Part shown: positions 11,707 to 22,929 of the stretch, piece after piece
Position numbering within the stretch: the first letter of the stretch is position 1
How the letters are laid out: every line of letters starts with the position of its first letter
From: Phyto melanocephala
Lineage: Eukaryota > Arthropoda > Insecta > Diptera > Rhinophoridae
Assembly: GCA_941918925.1 (NCBI GenBank)
Contig: OW799233.1
Span: 170,294,235 to 170,358,234 of the forward strand
Length of the DNA: 64,000 nucleotides
Direction: 5' to 3'
Position numbers and translations under genes: made by a program
The notes under the pieces: generated by a model
What the model was told of the DNA's origin: nothing
Database searches by the model: none
Seen by the model: the letters and a program-made list of their open reading frames with translations, nothing else

Positions 11707-12043
11707 AGGCTATAATACACGGCATGTTTTTTGCATCTGACTTTCAAATTTTGAAAGACATATGTATGTATGTATGTATGTAAATCTACATGTCTGTCAA
11801 AATTGTACTTTTACAGGCAACCGTCGCCCGGCTGCTTTGCAGCAGCAGAGATTTCTGCCAACGGCTGATGTCTCATATTTTTACAGAAGAAAATAGAGCG
11901 CGCTCTAATTGAAATTTTGTCAGATGTCTCAACACATGTTTTTTACAGAAGTAATGTTTTAAAGTTAACACACGACATGCTCGTATTTATCAGTGTGCAA
12001 TTTGTCAAGTCAGATGTAAAAAACATGCCGTGTATTATAGCCT
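11707..12043. mobile_element. MITE, 337 bp, termini AGGCTATAATACACGG
   Basis: Inverted ends AGGCTATAATACACGGCATG then TTTTTTGCATCTGACTT (right copy has A for G) match 36 of 37. Inside are a GCTGCTTTGCAGCAGC palindrome and two GATGTCTCA...TTTTACAGAAG blocks (11870 and 11932). No clear target duplication was found. Its left end also forms a small hairpin with adjoining TAGCCTCG. Confidence 0.65.
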
Positions 12044-12085
12044 TTAGTTAGCACATAGTTTCTTGCTATGAATAAGGCCGATAGT
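12044..12085 (-). repeat. Single end of the Harbinger-like MITE family
   Basis: Reversed, it reads CTATCGGCCTTATTCATAGC and continues to GTGCTAACTAA, as at 46108. It directly abuts the MITE 11707-12043, which may have inserted into it. The other end was not found. Confidence 0.45.
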
Positions 12086-12089
12086 CTTT

Positions 12090-12789
12090 AAACCCTTTTA
12101 ACTCTAGAAACCTGAGTAAATTAAAAAATAAAATGTTTAAATATTTTTATTAGCAATTTAAAATCCTATATTCTCTTTTGTATATAAAAAATACGTATAA
12201 ATCAGTTTTTTATTGAAAATTTAATAAAAACCTTAAAATATATATCTAACAAAAACAATCAAGTTTCTAAAATAAGCAAGAAAATTATTTATATATTTTT
12301 TCTTCGCATTTATTGAATTTTAATGATTTATTATCGTTCCCTAAAACGATGGCATTCATTTTGTGGTATTTTCTTAAAGAAAAAACCCTTAACATGTGTG
12401 AGAGTGTGTTGAACAGGAAATATTTTACATTAATTTTCAATTCAGCTTTTTAGAGATTTTTTTTCTTTTTGTCTTTCATAAGTAGTTTTGGTGCTTGTAG
12501 ATGTTTTGTTGGCTCTCATCGTGTCCTTCATTTACTTTGATGTTTAAAAATATACATTTATGAATAAAACATCTTCTTGTTGTTGGTGTTTGTTGGGCGT
12601 ACGCTGTGTAAGTGTATGCTTTTTGTTTTTTCAAAACAATAAAAATTCATACATAAAATATTGTTTTTTCTCTTCAATACACTCGACTTGACCAGAACAT
12701 CACCACACAAGTCAAAACTCAGTCAATAACTTGACTTTTAACTCACCCATGATAAATTTGTTTTTGGGAAACAAAAATAATAATAAGAA
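12090..12789. other. AT-rich DNA, no gene seen
   Basis: Contains GTTGTTGGTGTTTGTTGGGC-type low-complexity sequence; no open frame of interest. Confidence 0.5.
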
Positions 12790-13565
12790 AAAGCGCTATA
12801 TTCGGCCGTGCCGAATCTTATATACCCTTCACAACGTGTAGTCATGCAATAACAGTAAATTCACGTATGTATGTTAAAAAAAACAAAAAAAAAATAAAAA
12901 ATAAAGAAAAAATTAAAAAAAAAAAAATTTTAAAAAAAAATTATTATATACATATATAATTATATAAAACAAAAAAAAAATAAAAAAAAAAATTAAAAAA
13001 AAAAAAATAAAAAAAATAATAATAAAAATATATATAATATATTAAATAAAAAATAAAAAAAAAATAAAAAAAAAATTAAAAAAAAAAATTTTAAAAAAAT
13101 TTAAAAAAAAATTTTTTTGCCTCAGCTGGGATTCGATGCCACGTTTTCTCTAACCAGTATACACGTTTGTATGTATGTATGTTGTTGTTGTAATGTTGTT
13201 TTTATGAAAAGAAAATCGAGGTGGTCGTGGGTTTTTGCTCATATCTCAGTTGTTTATGTACCGATGTTTCTGATTTTCAATACCGATCTACTCCCGAATA
13301 TTTCTGATATTTTAATACCTTACCCGGGTCCAACCTATGTCGGGGGGCTTCAAAAAGTTGATTTCAACATACACACGGACAGACGGTCAGACGGACAGAC
13401 AGTCAGACGGACAGACGGACAGACGGTCAGGGCTTAATCGCCTCCTCTATTCATAAGCTTTCAGAAAATATATACTTTACGGGGTCGGAAATGAAAATTG
13501 TAGAAATTTCACACGGAATGACAAACCTATATATACCCTTTTTCACTGTGTGAAGGGTATAAAAA
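12790..13565 (+). repeat. Family A repeat, full-length
   Basis: Clean reference copy: terminal hairpin ATTCGGCCGTGCCGAAT at 12801, A-rich core 12868-13110, CTCAGCTGGGATTCGATGCC at 13122, octamer array 13376-13430, and 3' end GTGTGAAGGGTATAAAAA. The 106-residue open stretch inside is shared by other copies and looks non-coding. Confidence 0.85.
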
Positions 13566-13569
13566 GACA

Positions 13570-14880
13570 CACACACACACACGCACAACTTAACAACCAT
13601 TTTGAATAGCAATTTAAGCGTTATTGGGTATAAATATAGGCCAGGTTTTTATGGTCACGTATGCTGTTGTGTTCTTTTTTGTATTTAGAAGTGTGTTTGG
13701 TGTACTTTTATTCAAAAAAAAAAAAAACTTTTTACATTACTTAAAGTAAGAGTACTTGTAGACTTATTAAAAACATACAAAACAACATGCCCAACATGAG
13801 ACTCTTTCTTATTTGTTAAACAGTTCGATTGAATGACAGTTACAATGCCCTACTTGCGGTCGTTTTAAAGATTAAACATCGATTCTGCATTTAAAACAAA
13901 TTTTCGGCAAGTAATAATTGTAATTGTTTTTAAAGCCTTTCTGACAAATTTTATAATTTTGTGAAAACTAACATTAACATCACTGACAACAACATATTGT
14001 TAGAGTTATTCAGAAGACAACAACTATACAAGCTTAAGCTCTGTACAGACGGTTGTTAGATCTGACATAATTGCTTTACCTAAACATATGCTAAGAATGG
14101 AATGACAATGAAGAATTGCTTTCATAAGGTAAATTGTCAGTTCAGACAGTTGTCAGACTTTCATCAAAAAAGCTAACAATTTCATTGGCAGATATTGTTC
14201 TAACAATAACTTTATCTGACGATGTTGTCCGGCAAAAAATTATAAGTTTAGACGGTGGTCAGATGACGATAAAAAAAAAATTGTTAGATGAGTTGTCAGA
14301 ATTGCTTTGGTCTTGTTGTTTTTTACAATTTTAGATTTCTGTGGCGTCTGGGAATCTGAAATTTTCCATTGATTTAAAAATGGAATACTTTGTACCGCCC
14401 TCTTTAAATTCACAATAATTTTTTTTTATTAATTATCATTTTATTCTGCAATTATTGACACAAAACTAAAAAAACAAGAAACATACAAGAAAATTAATAA
14501 TTTTGTTTTGCAAAACAGCTGTTGCATTGAAATAACCTTTTAAAGTGATGCCATATGAAAAAACATACTTAAAATTCCTACGTTTCTAAAAAATTCTCCC
14601 AAACATGTTCTAGTACACAAAATAAAGAAACTGACAAATAGATTAAAGAACATTATGTATAACCTATAAATTCAAGATGGCCGCCAACAAAATAGCGGAC
14701 AGATCTGTATATATGAGAAAATTTTTGTAATGAACACCACCCTTAATAGTGTTATCCAATGAAAGGGCTTGAAAATTCTTGATCTAAGATGGCGTACAAA
14801 ACAAAATGGCGGATTACATATTTTTTCCAACCCCACTGCAAAATGACGTACAACGGTATAAGCCAATCCTATATTAAGCA
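13570..14880. other. AT-rich DNA with possible MITE remnants
   Basis: 14050-14320 has repeated TTGTCAGA/TCTGAC motifs in both orientations, suggesting a decayed inverted-repeat element. 14670-14860 has 'AAGATGGCGTACAAAA'-type phrases also seen near 27340 and 46875. No gene. Confidence 0.4.
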
Positions 14881-14882
14881 TA

Positions 14883-15249
14883 TGTGACAGCGCATAGAGA
14901 AAAGGACCTAAGGGTAAAAACAGGTTTTGTTCAGAAGAGCCATTTTAAAGATTAAATGATTTTTTTAAATTGTTCATAAGAAAAAAAAATTTTTTGTAGT
15001 TTCGTAAAATCAGGTTATTTTGTTAATTTAGTAGGGAAAAAAATGAAAATAAATAATTTTTACGGTTACGTCCTTTTATATTTTGCGCTTAGAATCGTCG
15101 ACTTCACTTTTATAAAATGCGCATATCTCTGGGAGGGAACACTTTTGGGGCAAGGGATCGGTCTCATTCGATGCTCAGATGTTGTCCACATCAAAAAAAA
15201 GTGAAAATTGTTTTTTTTTTACCCTTAGGTCCCTTTATGCGCTGTCACA
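14883..15249. mobile_element. MITE with TA duplication, 367 bp
   Basis: Inverted ends TGTGACAGCGCATA...GGACCTAAGGGTAAAA match over about 35 bp apart from a 4-base gap and a substitution. TA flanks both sides (14881-14882 and 15250-15251), pointing to Tc1/mariner-type mobilisation. No coding sequence. Confidence 0.7.
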
Positions 15250-15447
15250 TATAATAATTCATATATGTAAGTATGTTTGTATGTATAGAAGTTCACGATT
15301 ATATAGTATATGTATGTATAGATGTCTTTGATTATAGTATGCAGATGTATGTATATTTTTTTTGCTTTTAGTTTTTTTTTGTAAATTAGGATTAAGTTAT
15401 TTTTGCAGAATTTAAGCGAGTGCCTAAAAACAAAACAAATGCTGGTG

Positions 15448-15494
15448 AAGTGTATATTAGATTCGGCACAGTCGAATATAACGCTCTTAGTTGT
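15448..15494 (-). repeat. Family A terminal hairpin fragment
   Basis: Only the hairpin end is present: GATTCGGCACAGTCGAATAT then AACGCTCTTAGTTGTT. The hairpin has one decayed pair. Confidence 0.6.
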
Positions 15495-16559
15495 TTTTAT
15501 TTATATGTTTTATTTGAACATATTTAAGTAACAATATAGAAAGTACAAGAAAATTCCTAGAAACAGCATTCTATTCAACAATACTAAAAGCAAAATTTTA
15601 TACATCTGACATCATTGACTTGTATGACAATGACGCCATTGTCAAATGCACAAAACTTGTACATCTGCCAATTTAAAATTATATGACAATATGTGTTCTG
15701 AGAATAGCGACTAAGGGTGTTCAGACAATTGTCATATATGTGTACAAAGCTTTACTTTCGTTGATTTTTCTATTACATTTGTGCATCTTCGGCAGAAAAA
15801 TCTAATTTTAAAGCCGGTTTTTATAAAATTCGCATTACACACAGTTGTAAGTTAATACTCGTACCTTTTCAATAGTATGTTTTCTTTAGATATACAGGAG
15901 GTGGATTGCTATATATGCCTTTTAATACTTCTTAAATATCTTTTAGTTTGGTAAAGAAGTCTTGAATACGCAGTATATAGGAAGACGCTTACATAGTTTG
16001 ATCATAAGAGTGTAATTTTCAATCTAAAAAAAACTCTATGAAACTTTTACCTACATTTAAATTAATGTTTAGCGTCTATCAATAAACAATTTATTTGGAA
16101 TTTTTATTAATTCTCGAACTGAAAATTGCCTACTTTGAAATGGTCCAGGATGACTACAGCATTCATATCTATTAACTGTAAAGATGTCACATTATTCCCT
16201 GTACTCTTTTATTTTATTACGTTGTGACCATTTTACTTTGAGTGAAAACAAAAGTTTTTGAACAAATGCATTACAAATTTTCATGTATAGGGTATTATTC
16301 TAAGTTAAGCCTTTAGTCAAGTAGACAATTGAAGGATTGCCGCAAATGACAAAATAATAATTTTTCAGGAGAGCAAAAAAACGTATTTAAAAGGTTTGAT
16401 TAACTCGTTTTTTATTTTTTTTTTAGTTTATCAAAAATAATAAAAATAAAATAAATAATGCACAAAATCAAGAAATTCAAGTTTCAAATAACATATAAAT
16501 TAACTGTTTTTATTTTTTTTAGTGGAAAAACGTTTCATATCCAAAATTTTTTTTTGTTA

Positions 16560-16830
16560 AGTATGATTTTCATTACCGATCTGCTTCCGAAGATTTCTGA
16601 AATCGTAATACCTCATGCGGGTCCAGGCGATGTCGAAAGGCTTCAAAAAGTTGATTTCAACATACGCACGGAAGTACGCACAGACTGACAATGCTTAATC
16701 GACTCCTCTATTCATAAGCTTTTAGAAAATATATACTTTATGGGGACGCAAATCAAAATTGTAGAAACTTTACACGGAATGACAAACCTATATATACCCT
16801 TTTTCACTTTTCTGTGAATGATATAATAAA
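16560..16830 (+). repeat. Family A repeat, 3' part, decayed
   Basis: Matches from GATTTTCATTACCGATCTGC through TTGATTTCAACATACGCACG to AACCTATATATACCCTTTTT. The octamer array is reduced to one or two units and the terminal GTGTGAAGG is mutated. Confidence 0.7.
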
Positions 16831-16839
16831 TATTTTTTT

Positions 16840-18230
16840 ATATATTTATTATACACACAAAGAAAAACCATGGTTACGACATGATCACGACGGTCATATT
16901 TTATTCTCTGAAACAATATTTGGTTGTCGAATCAAGTAATAGTTATTTTTATATTGTTTTATCATATATTATGTCACTATAACCAAGCATTTGTTTATAT
17001 TGTATCATTTAATGTTTATTTTTGCTAAAAATTTTGATATGGTTTTCGCTTAAAAATAGTATGATTTAAAAAAAATAATTTGAAAAAAAAAAATAAAATT
17101 ATATTCCAAAGCATTAAAAAGTACAAATAATCATAAAATAACAGATAGGACAACAGTATGATTACAAATTAATCAAGCTATGATTTTTTTTTAAATTAAT
17201 TTGATTTTAACTGTTCTTCTTCTTGCTGAATAAATTTTTATTATTTTAAAAGTTTCAGATGTCAAAAACATACACAAAAATTTTGAAAAATTTAAAAATA
17301 AACGAGAAAATGTATTAAAATATTGGTATAAAAATTGCAATTAAATTGGTAAGTACAATCAATATGTGTATGTTACAGCAAAAGTCAATAATTTGCCAGA
17401 TAAAAGCAAAGATTGTCGATTTCAATTGTAGTCATATACATGATTATTGAATGATACCCAATAAACCCAATAAACAAAATTTTTAAATTTGTTATGAGAA
17501 TATTCTAACTAATTAGTAAATTTTTTATAAATAAAAATTATTTTTTAATACTGCTTTATATGATACTTTTTGCAATATTTTTGTTTTTTAAATAAGACTA
17601 TTAATTTTCATATAATTTTCATAATTTTTGATGACTCTAGCAATATTAAACAAAATTTTAATTTATAAAATTAATTTTTAAATTTTTGTAATTTTGTACG
17701 TTCATTTATAATTTTTTTTTTATCAATTATAGAAAATTTTGTTTAACACATTTTCATTTAAATTTACAATTTCACTTTTGCTCGAAGTAGAGTACATAGT
17801 TAATGTTGAAATAGGCCTTTAAAAAACCTTTGTAAACTCATAAATGTACATATGTTTGCCAAGTAAATATATACACTCATACATCGAAAGTTACTTAGAT
17901 GGTCATACAATAATAATATTATTACCTTTTCTACTACACATTACTTGTTTACTTGATATGTATGGTTTTGACCACAAAAGTGTTGCCACTTGAATAAGTT
18001 TTCGTACATAAAACAATGAAAGCACATAAAAATAAGAAACACATACGCATCCATTAAATATATTTAATGAAAAAGATTTTGTTTTGCACGGTTTTATAAA
18101 GAAAAATATCTGCACAAGAATTTTAGTACCCTTCACGGTGACGGTGGTTGTCATACTGTATGTAACACCCAAAGTAAAGTATACACATGTATCCTTGGCT
18201 CTTATTAATTTATGAAATTATTATAAATTT
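16840..18230. other. Very AT-rich DNA, no gene seen
   Basis: Mostly A/T runs. CACACAAAGAAAAACCATGG at about 16855 resembles CACAAAGAAAACAGTATTGG near 26070, perhaps a shared element end. An 89-residue minus-strand open stretch (17903-18172) is unrecognised. Confidence 0.4.
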
Positions 18231-18239
18231 TTTAAACAA

Positions 18240-18955
18240 AAAATCACAAAGTTTTTAGTTGTTGAAGGTAAGTAGCTAAAAAATCGTCATAGCCGGATAT
18301 AGCATTCTTATTAACATTTTCCTTTTTTTTCTCTATAAAAAGTAAATATTTGAAATGCAACAATAAATAATTATATATTTCATTGTGATAAAAATAGGTC
18401 AAGTGTAAGGAAAGTTAAAAGTTTTTCGTTGATTTAAATAAACAACAGAAAATTTTAATAAAAAAAAAACAAGAACAAAATCTATATATTAACATAAAAA
18501 CAATACGAACCCTTTTAGAAGCAAAAGAAAAATTAACAAACCCAGATAAATTATAATTTTTATTTTTTGATGTTTATGAAACCCTTTAACACTTCAGGGG
18601 TATTATTCTACATGTCAGATTTTGTTTTGCCATTTATCCTAAAAATAAAAAAGTAAGAGAAAAAGTATAAGATTGGCGTTTAAAAGCTGTTAAAATATGT
18701 TTGCATGTTATACCCTACAGTACGCTACATAATATCCTTTTTATGCATTTGTGCAGATGTCCGTAATCCCGAAAAACTGAATAGTATATGCGCTATAACT
18801 TCAAACTCATAGTCAGCATTTTAATTCTGCAACATATCCTGCAACAGAAATTAATATAAATTAATATTTTACAAAAAAGTAAATGGAGATGTAAGGTGTA
18901 AGGTCTAACATGGTCGAACTTGCTCGACTATAACTTTTATTTGCTTGTTTTCATT
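18240..18955. repeat. Old repeat remnants with hairpin-like end
   Basis: GGTCGAACTTGCTCGACTAT followed by AACTTTTATTTGCTTGTTTT at 18912-18951 mimics the layout of the family A hairpin end with a different stem. TTATACCCTACAGTACG at 18709 recalls the TATACCC motif. The body is too decayed to define. Confidence 0.3.
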
Positions 18956-19600
18956 TTCTTTAGGATTTATTTTATTTTTCTTTCTGTTTGAATTAGTTAA
19001 ATTAATCATAAAGACTACAATACTTATGGGAAATCAAAATGCCTTCAAACTTGAAGAATAAAACTAAAAATCAAATAAACCATACAAATGGTTAAAGCCA
19101 AACTAACACCTTTTAGGACTAAATTTTTTTAAATATTTTTTTTTTCATTTATTTCTGCTAATATTCTTATTATTTTTTATTTAAGTACATGCGTGTTCTT
19201 GAAAATATTATCCAAAACTCAAAATTACACGTGTATACATATAAAAATAGAATTCAATTAAATGTAGAGTAAATTATGGACAATAAAAACAGTTTTGGTT
19301 TGCAAAATACGAATGTAAACAATAATCACCACCAGTTATTATAGGTTACGGAATCAGGATTATGCAACACTAAAACTAACTAAACACTTGAATTAGCAGA
19401 GAGAAAAATAATGTACTGCTGAAAAGCTATTGTTGGGCGTTTATATTTTTTCTAGGAGTTTTCCCTACATTCACTTAATCCCAATTTAATAACTAAGGTA
19501 TAATTTTAAGTTTAAGTAACGACTGTTTAATGTTAAAGAACAATAACAAAAAAAACGGAAATACTATATACAACATCGATTGTAAGAAAGTACACTAACG

Positions 19601-19800
19601 GTAAAACTTAAAAGGGCTTTATATTTCAGGCCTTTTGATCGGCGAATTTATATCTTTCTTTATATGTATTTGTAATTTCATTCTATTCTGCCTGCCTTTA
19701 AAAGCCTTCTGTAGGAATCTTAAATTTAATATTAATATCCGATTTTTTCTAATTCTTTAATTATTCTAATGTACCTAATGTACATTCTGGTATGTAGATA
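19601..19800 (+). repeat. Family C repeat, copy 2
   Basis: GGTAAAACTTAAAAGGGCTT then TATATTTCAGGCC, CTGCCTTTAAAAGCCTT and AATGTACATTCT, parallel to 4932-5110. Ends not defined. Confidence 0.5.
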
Positions 19801-19966
19801 TTTTAGTTAGCACCGATCTCAAAACAAAAATTATATACATTACAAAAATTTATGAAGGGTTAAAAAAATAGAAAAACCGAAAATTTAAAAACCAAGCGTT
19901 CACAAGAAGCCATCACCAGAAGTTGTTTTAAAATTTCAGTAATGTATATTACATAATTTAGTGTTT

Positions 19967-21632
19967 AACAAGTACGAGTGCTATATTCGGCCATGCCGAA
20001 TCTTATATACCCTTCACAACGTGTAGTCACGCAATAACAATAGTTTGTATCACCATTCATATCATATGATATACGTACATACATTTAAAAAACATATATA
20101 TATTAAAACATCCCATTGTAAAATTATAAATACGTATGTGTGTTAAAAAAATATTAAAAAAATTATAAAAAAATAAAAAAAATAAAACATAAAACTAAAA
20201 AAAAGAGATATAAAAAATAATTCAAAAAAATTCAAAAAAAAAATAATAAAAATATAAATAATAAATATATAATAAAAATAAAAAAAAATTGAAAAAAAAT
20301 TTTTTTTAAAAATTAAAATAAAAAAAAAATTTAAAAAAAAAATTAAAAAATAATATAAATATAAATAATTTATAAAATCTATATATATAAAAGTGAATCT
20401 CTGTGTGTGTGTGTGTTAGCTATAGACTCCGAAACTGTAAAACCGATCGGACTCAAACTTTGGCAAGTTGTTGGACACATACCAGGGAGTGTTTATTAGT
20501 TATCAGTTTTAGCTCCTTGCACTTGACGGATTTTTCTGAAACTTTGCACACATATCGAGCTGTCATGACTAAATAATTTCGTGATAAGAAAAGTGGGCGG
20601 GGCCACGCCCCTAAAAAAGTTTTAATATTGAGGTACTTGCACTGGACCGATTTTTCTGAAACTTTGCACTCATATTAAGCTGTCATGACTTTATAATTTC
20701 GTGATTAAAAAAGTGGGCGGGGCCACGCCCATTGAAAATTAGTTGTCAGTTTTAGCTACTTGCACTGGACCGAATTTTCCGAAAGTTTGCAAACATACTG
20801 AGTTGTCATGACTTTACACTTTCGTCATTAGAAAAGTGGGCAGTGCCACGCCCATTAAAAAAAGGTATCATTTTGAGGTACTTGCACTAGACCGATTTTT
20901 CTGAAACTTTGCACACATATTGAGCTGTCATGACCTTATGATTTCGTGATTAGAAAAGTGGGCAGGGCCACGCCCATAAAAAGAATTATAATTTTGAGGT
21001 ACTTGCACTGGTCCGATTCTTCTGAAACTTTGCCCACATATTGAGCTGTTATGACTTTACAATTTCGTGATTAGAAAAGTGGGCAATGCCACGCCCATAA
21101 AAAAGATTATAATATTTAGGTTTTTGCACTTGATATTCAATTAAAATTCAGAATGCATTTCGATTCATTAAGGGGCGTAGCAACGCGCGCCGGGTTTGGC
21201 TAGTAAAAAATAAAACAAAATTTTGTTTGGTCTCAGTTGGGGTTCGATGCCACGTTTACTCTAACCAGTATACCACGTTTGTATGTATGTATGTTGTTGT
21301 TGTATGTTGTTTTTGTGTTAAAAAAAACGAGATGGCCGTGGGATTTTGCTCATATCTCAGTTGCTTATGTACCGGTGCTTCCGATTTTCAATACAGATCT
21401 ACTCCTGAATATTTCTGATATTTAAATGCCTCACCCGGGTCCAGGCGATGTCGGGGAGCCTTAAAAAGTTGATTTCAACATACACACGGACAGACTGACA
21501 TAGCTTAATTGACTCCCCTATTCATAAGCTTTCAGAAAATATATACTTTAGAAATATACTGTAGATATTTCACACGGAATGACATATATATATATATATA
21601 TACTCTTTTTTACTGTTTGAAGGGTATAAAAA
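19967..21632 (+). repeat. Family A repeat interrupted by Helitron copy 2
   Basis: Left part 19967-20377 carries the hairpin (ATTCGGCCATGCCGAAT) and A-rich core. Right part 21204-21632 carries TCAGTTGGGGTTCGATGCC through to TTTGAAGGGTATAAAAA. Removing the Helitron gives one ordinary copy. Confidence 0.85.
20378..21203 (+). mobile_element. Non-autonomous Helitron, copy 2 (nested)
   Basis: Same ends as copy 1 (TCTATATATATAAAAGTG ... GGTTTGGCTAG, then T). At 826 bp it is longer because it has about five internal 120-bp units (accented by GTGGGC..GGCCACGCCC at about 20590, 20710, 20835, 20955 and 21075), whereas its TG tract is short. It is inserted within the A-rich core of the family A repeat 19967-21632. 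Confidence 0.9.
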
Positions 21633-21639
21633 GGGCTAG

Positions 21640-22487
21640 AACTCAAGACTATTGATGGAAAGGAGTTCATGAGTTGATGATGTTTGTTTACGTAAATTGC
21701 TTAAGATATTTTGCATGATGTTAGATTCACCTTTATACTTTTGATTAAGAAGTCCAAAAAATTCGATAAGAATTGTACAATCAATTCCAGTTATTAGATA
21801 GGATCAAATGATGAGGAGTGTTCCTCCCGCATAAAGAAATTATCTTTAACTTCATATCTGCAAATTTATAATTGTTAAAGGCTTTGAATTCTATGTATGT
21901 AATTGGTTACGATGTAAGTTTATTTTTTTCGGACCCAAAATCGGATCAGATCAGTTGTCGTGATCTCCCCTCCCCTTCCCCCAATACAAAAAATACATTA
22001 ATGTCATATCGAAAAAATTTTAATCTTAAATTTACAATTCCTTGGTAAGAAACAAAAATGTTAAAAATCGGAGAAGGGAAATTGATTCTCTCATAGAAGT
22101 GAAATCCTATTTATAATAATACATACCTTGAAAACGATGGCAAATAAAATAAGAATTTATCTTAATGAATTTGTTTGGAAAAGCTTTGTTGGGGCCAGCA
22201 AAGCGGTCCATGTCCTGATAGTTAACCATAATATGATCAAGTATTACCATAATATGATCAAGTATCATAAAAGAATAATATGTCAGTAAGGCTAAACAAT
22301 TTTGTGGCAATAGATAAAAAATCAGAGGCAATGGAAACATAAATAGATAACATACTGTCAAAACGTAGACAAGGACTTAAAAAATATTACAGTAATTTTT
22401 AAAAATCATTCATTATCTGTTGGTCTGTCAACATTTCGTTGTAAACTGACCTCACAGAAAATAAAACAAATTATTATAAACATTGAA
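21640..22487. other. Unassigned DNA with an 84-codon minus-strand open stretch
   Basis: 22361-22107 (-) reads through a 21-bp in-frame duplication (ILDHIMV twice; 22224-22244 and 22245-22265) and passes a donor-like AAG|GTATGT near 22129. It has a hydrophobic start but no family I recognise. It may be chance or part of an exon. Confidence 0.25.
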
Positions 22488-22925
22488 GCTATAAACACAA
22501 TCAAAGGCTACCGACCATCGACTACCGACTACAAAAGTAGCTGGCTACCAAAATAGCCAAGTCGCCAGCTACTTAATTCTTTTAACGACTACCGACCACT
22601 AACTACAAAAAATAAACACATAATGAACAGATGATTATTATTTTTCAATGGTGCCACTTTAATAGTTTTTCGCGTTTTTAATAGCGATATTTAAAGTATT
22701 GCGTTTTTGAAACCACCATTTCATGCATTTATTGTATTGGCAGCACTAATCTGTTTTTTGTATCCAAGAAAAATAGAAATTAGCCTAAGTTGGCTACGGG
22801 CTACAAAAGTAGCCGTGTAGTCGGTAGTCGTGTAGCGGCTAAAAGAATTATTCTCATAAGCACGCATGTATTCTATTTTTGACATCTTGTAGACGATGGT
22901 CGGTGGACTTGATTGTGTTTATAGC
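22488..22925. mobile_element. MITE, 438 bp, termini GCTATAAACACAATCAA
   Basis: The first 17 bp of each end are identical in inverted orientation; after a 5-6 bp mismatch, ACCGACCATCG matches again. The interior has many GGCTAC/GTAGCC and CTACCGACTAC blocks in both orientations, so it can fold extensively. No convincing target duplication. Confidence 0.65.
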
Positions 22926-22929
22926 ATGA

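Noticed and set aside
12790..13565. Family A as a Helitron because of its end hairpin
   Set aside because: The bases after the hairpin are CTTG or CTTA, not CTRR, and the other end lacks a TC start at an A^T site. Left unclassified.
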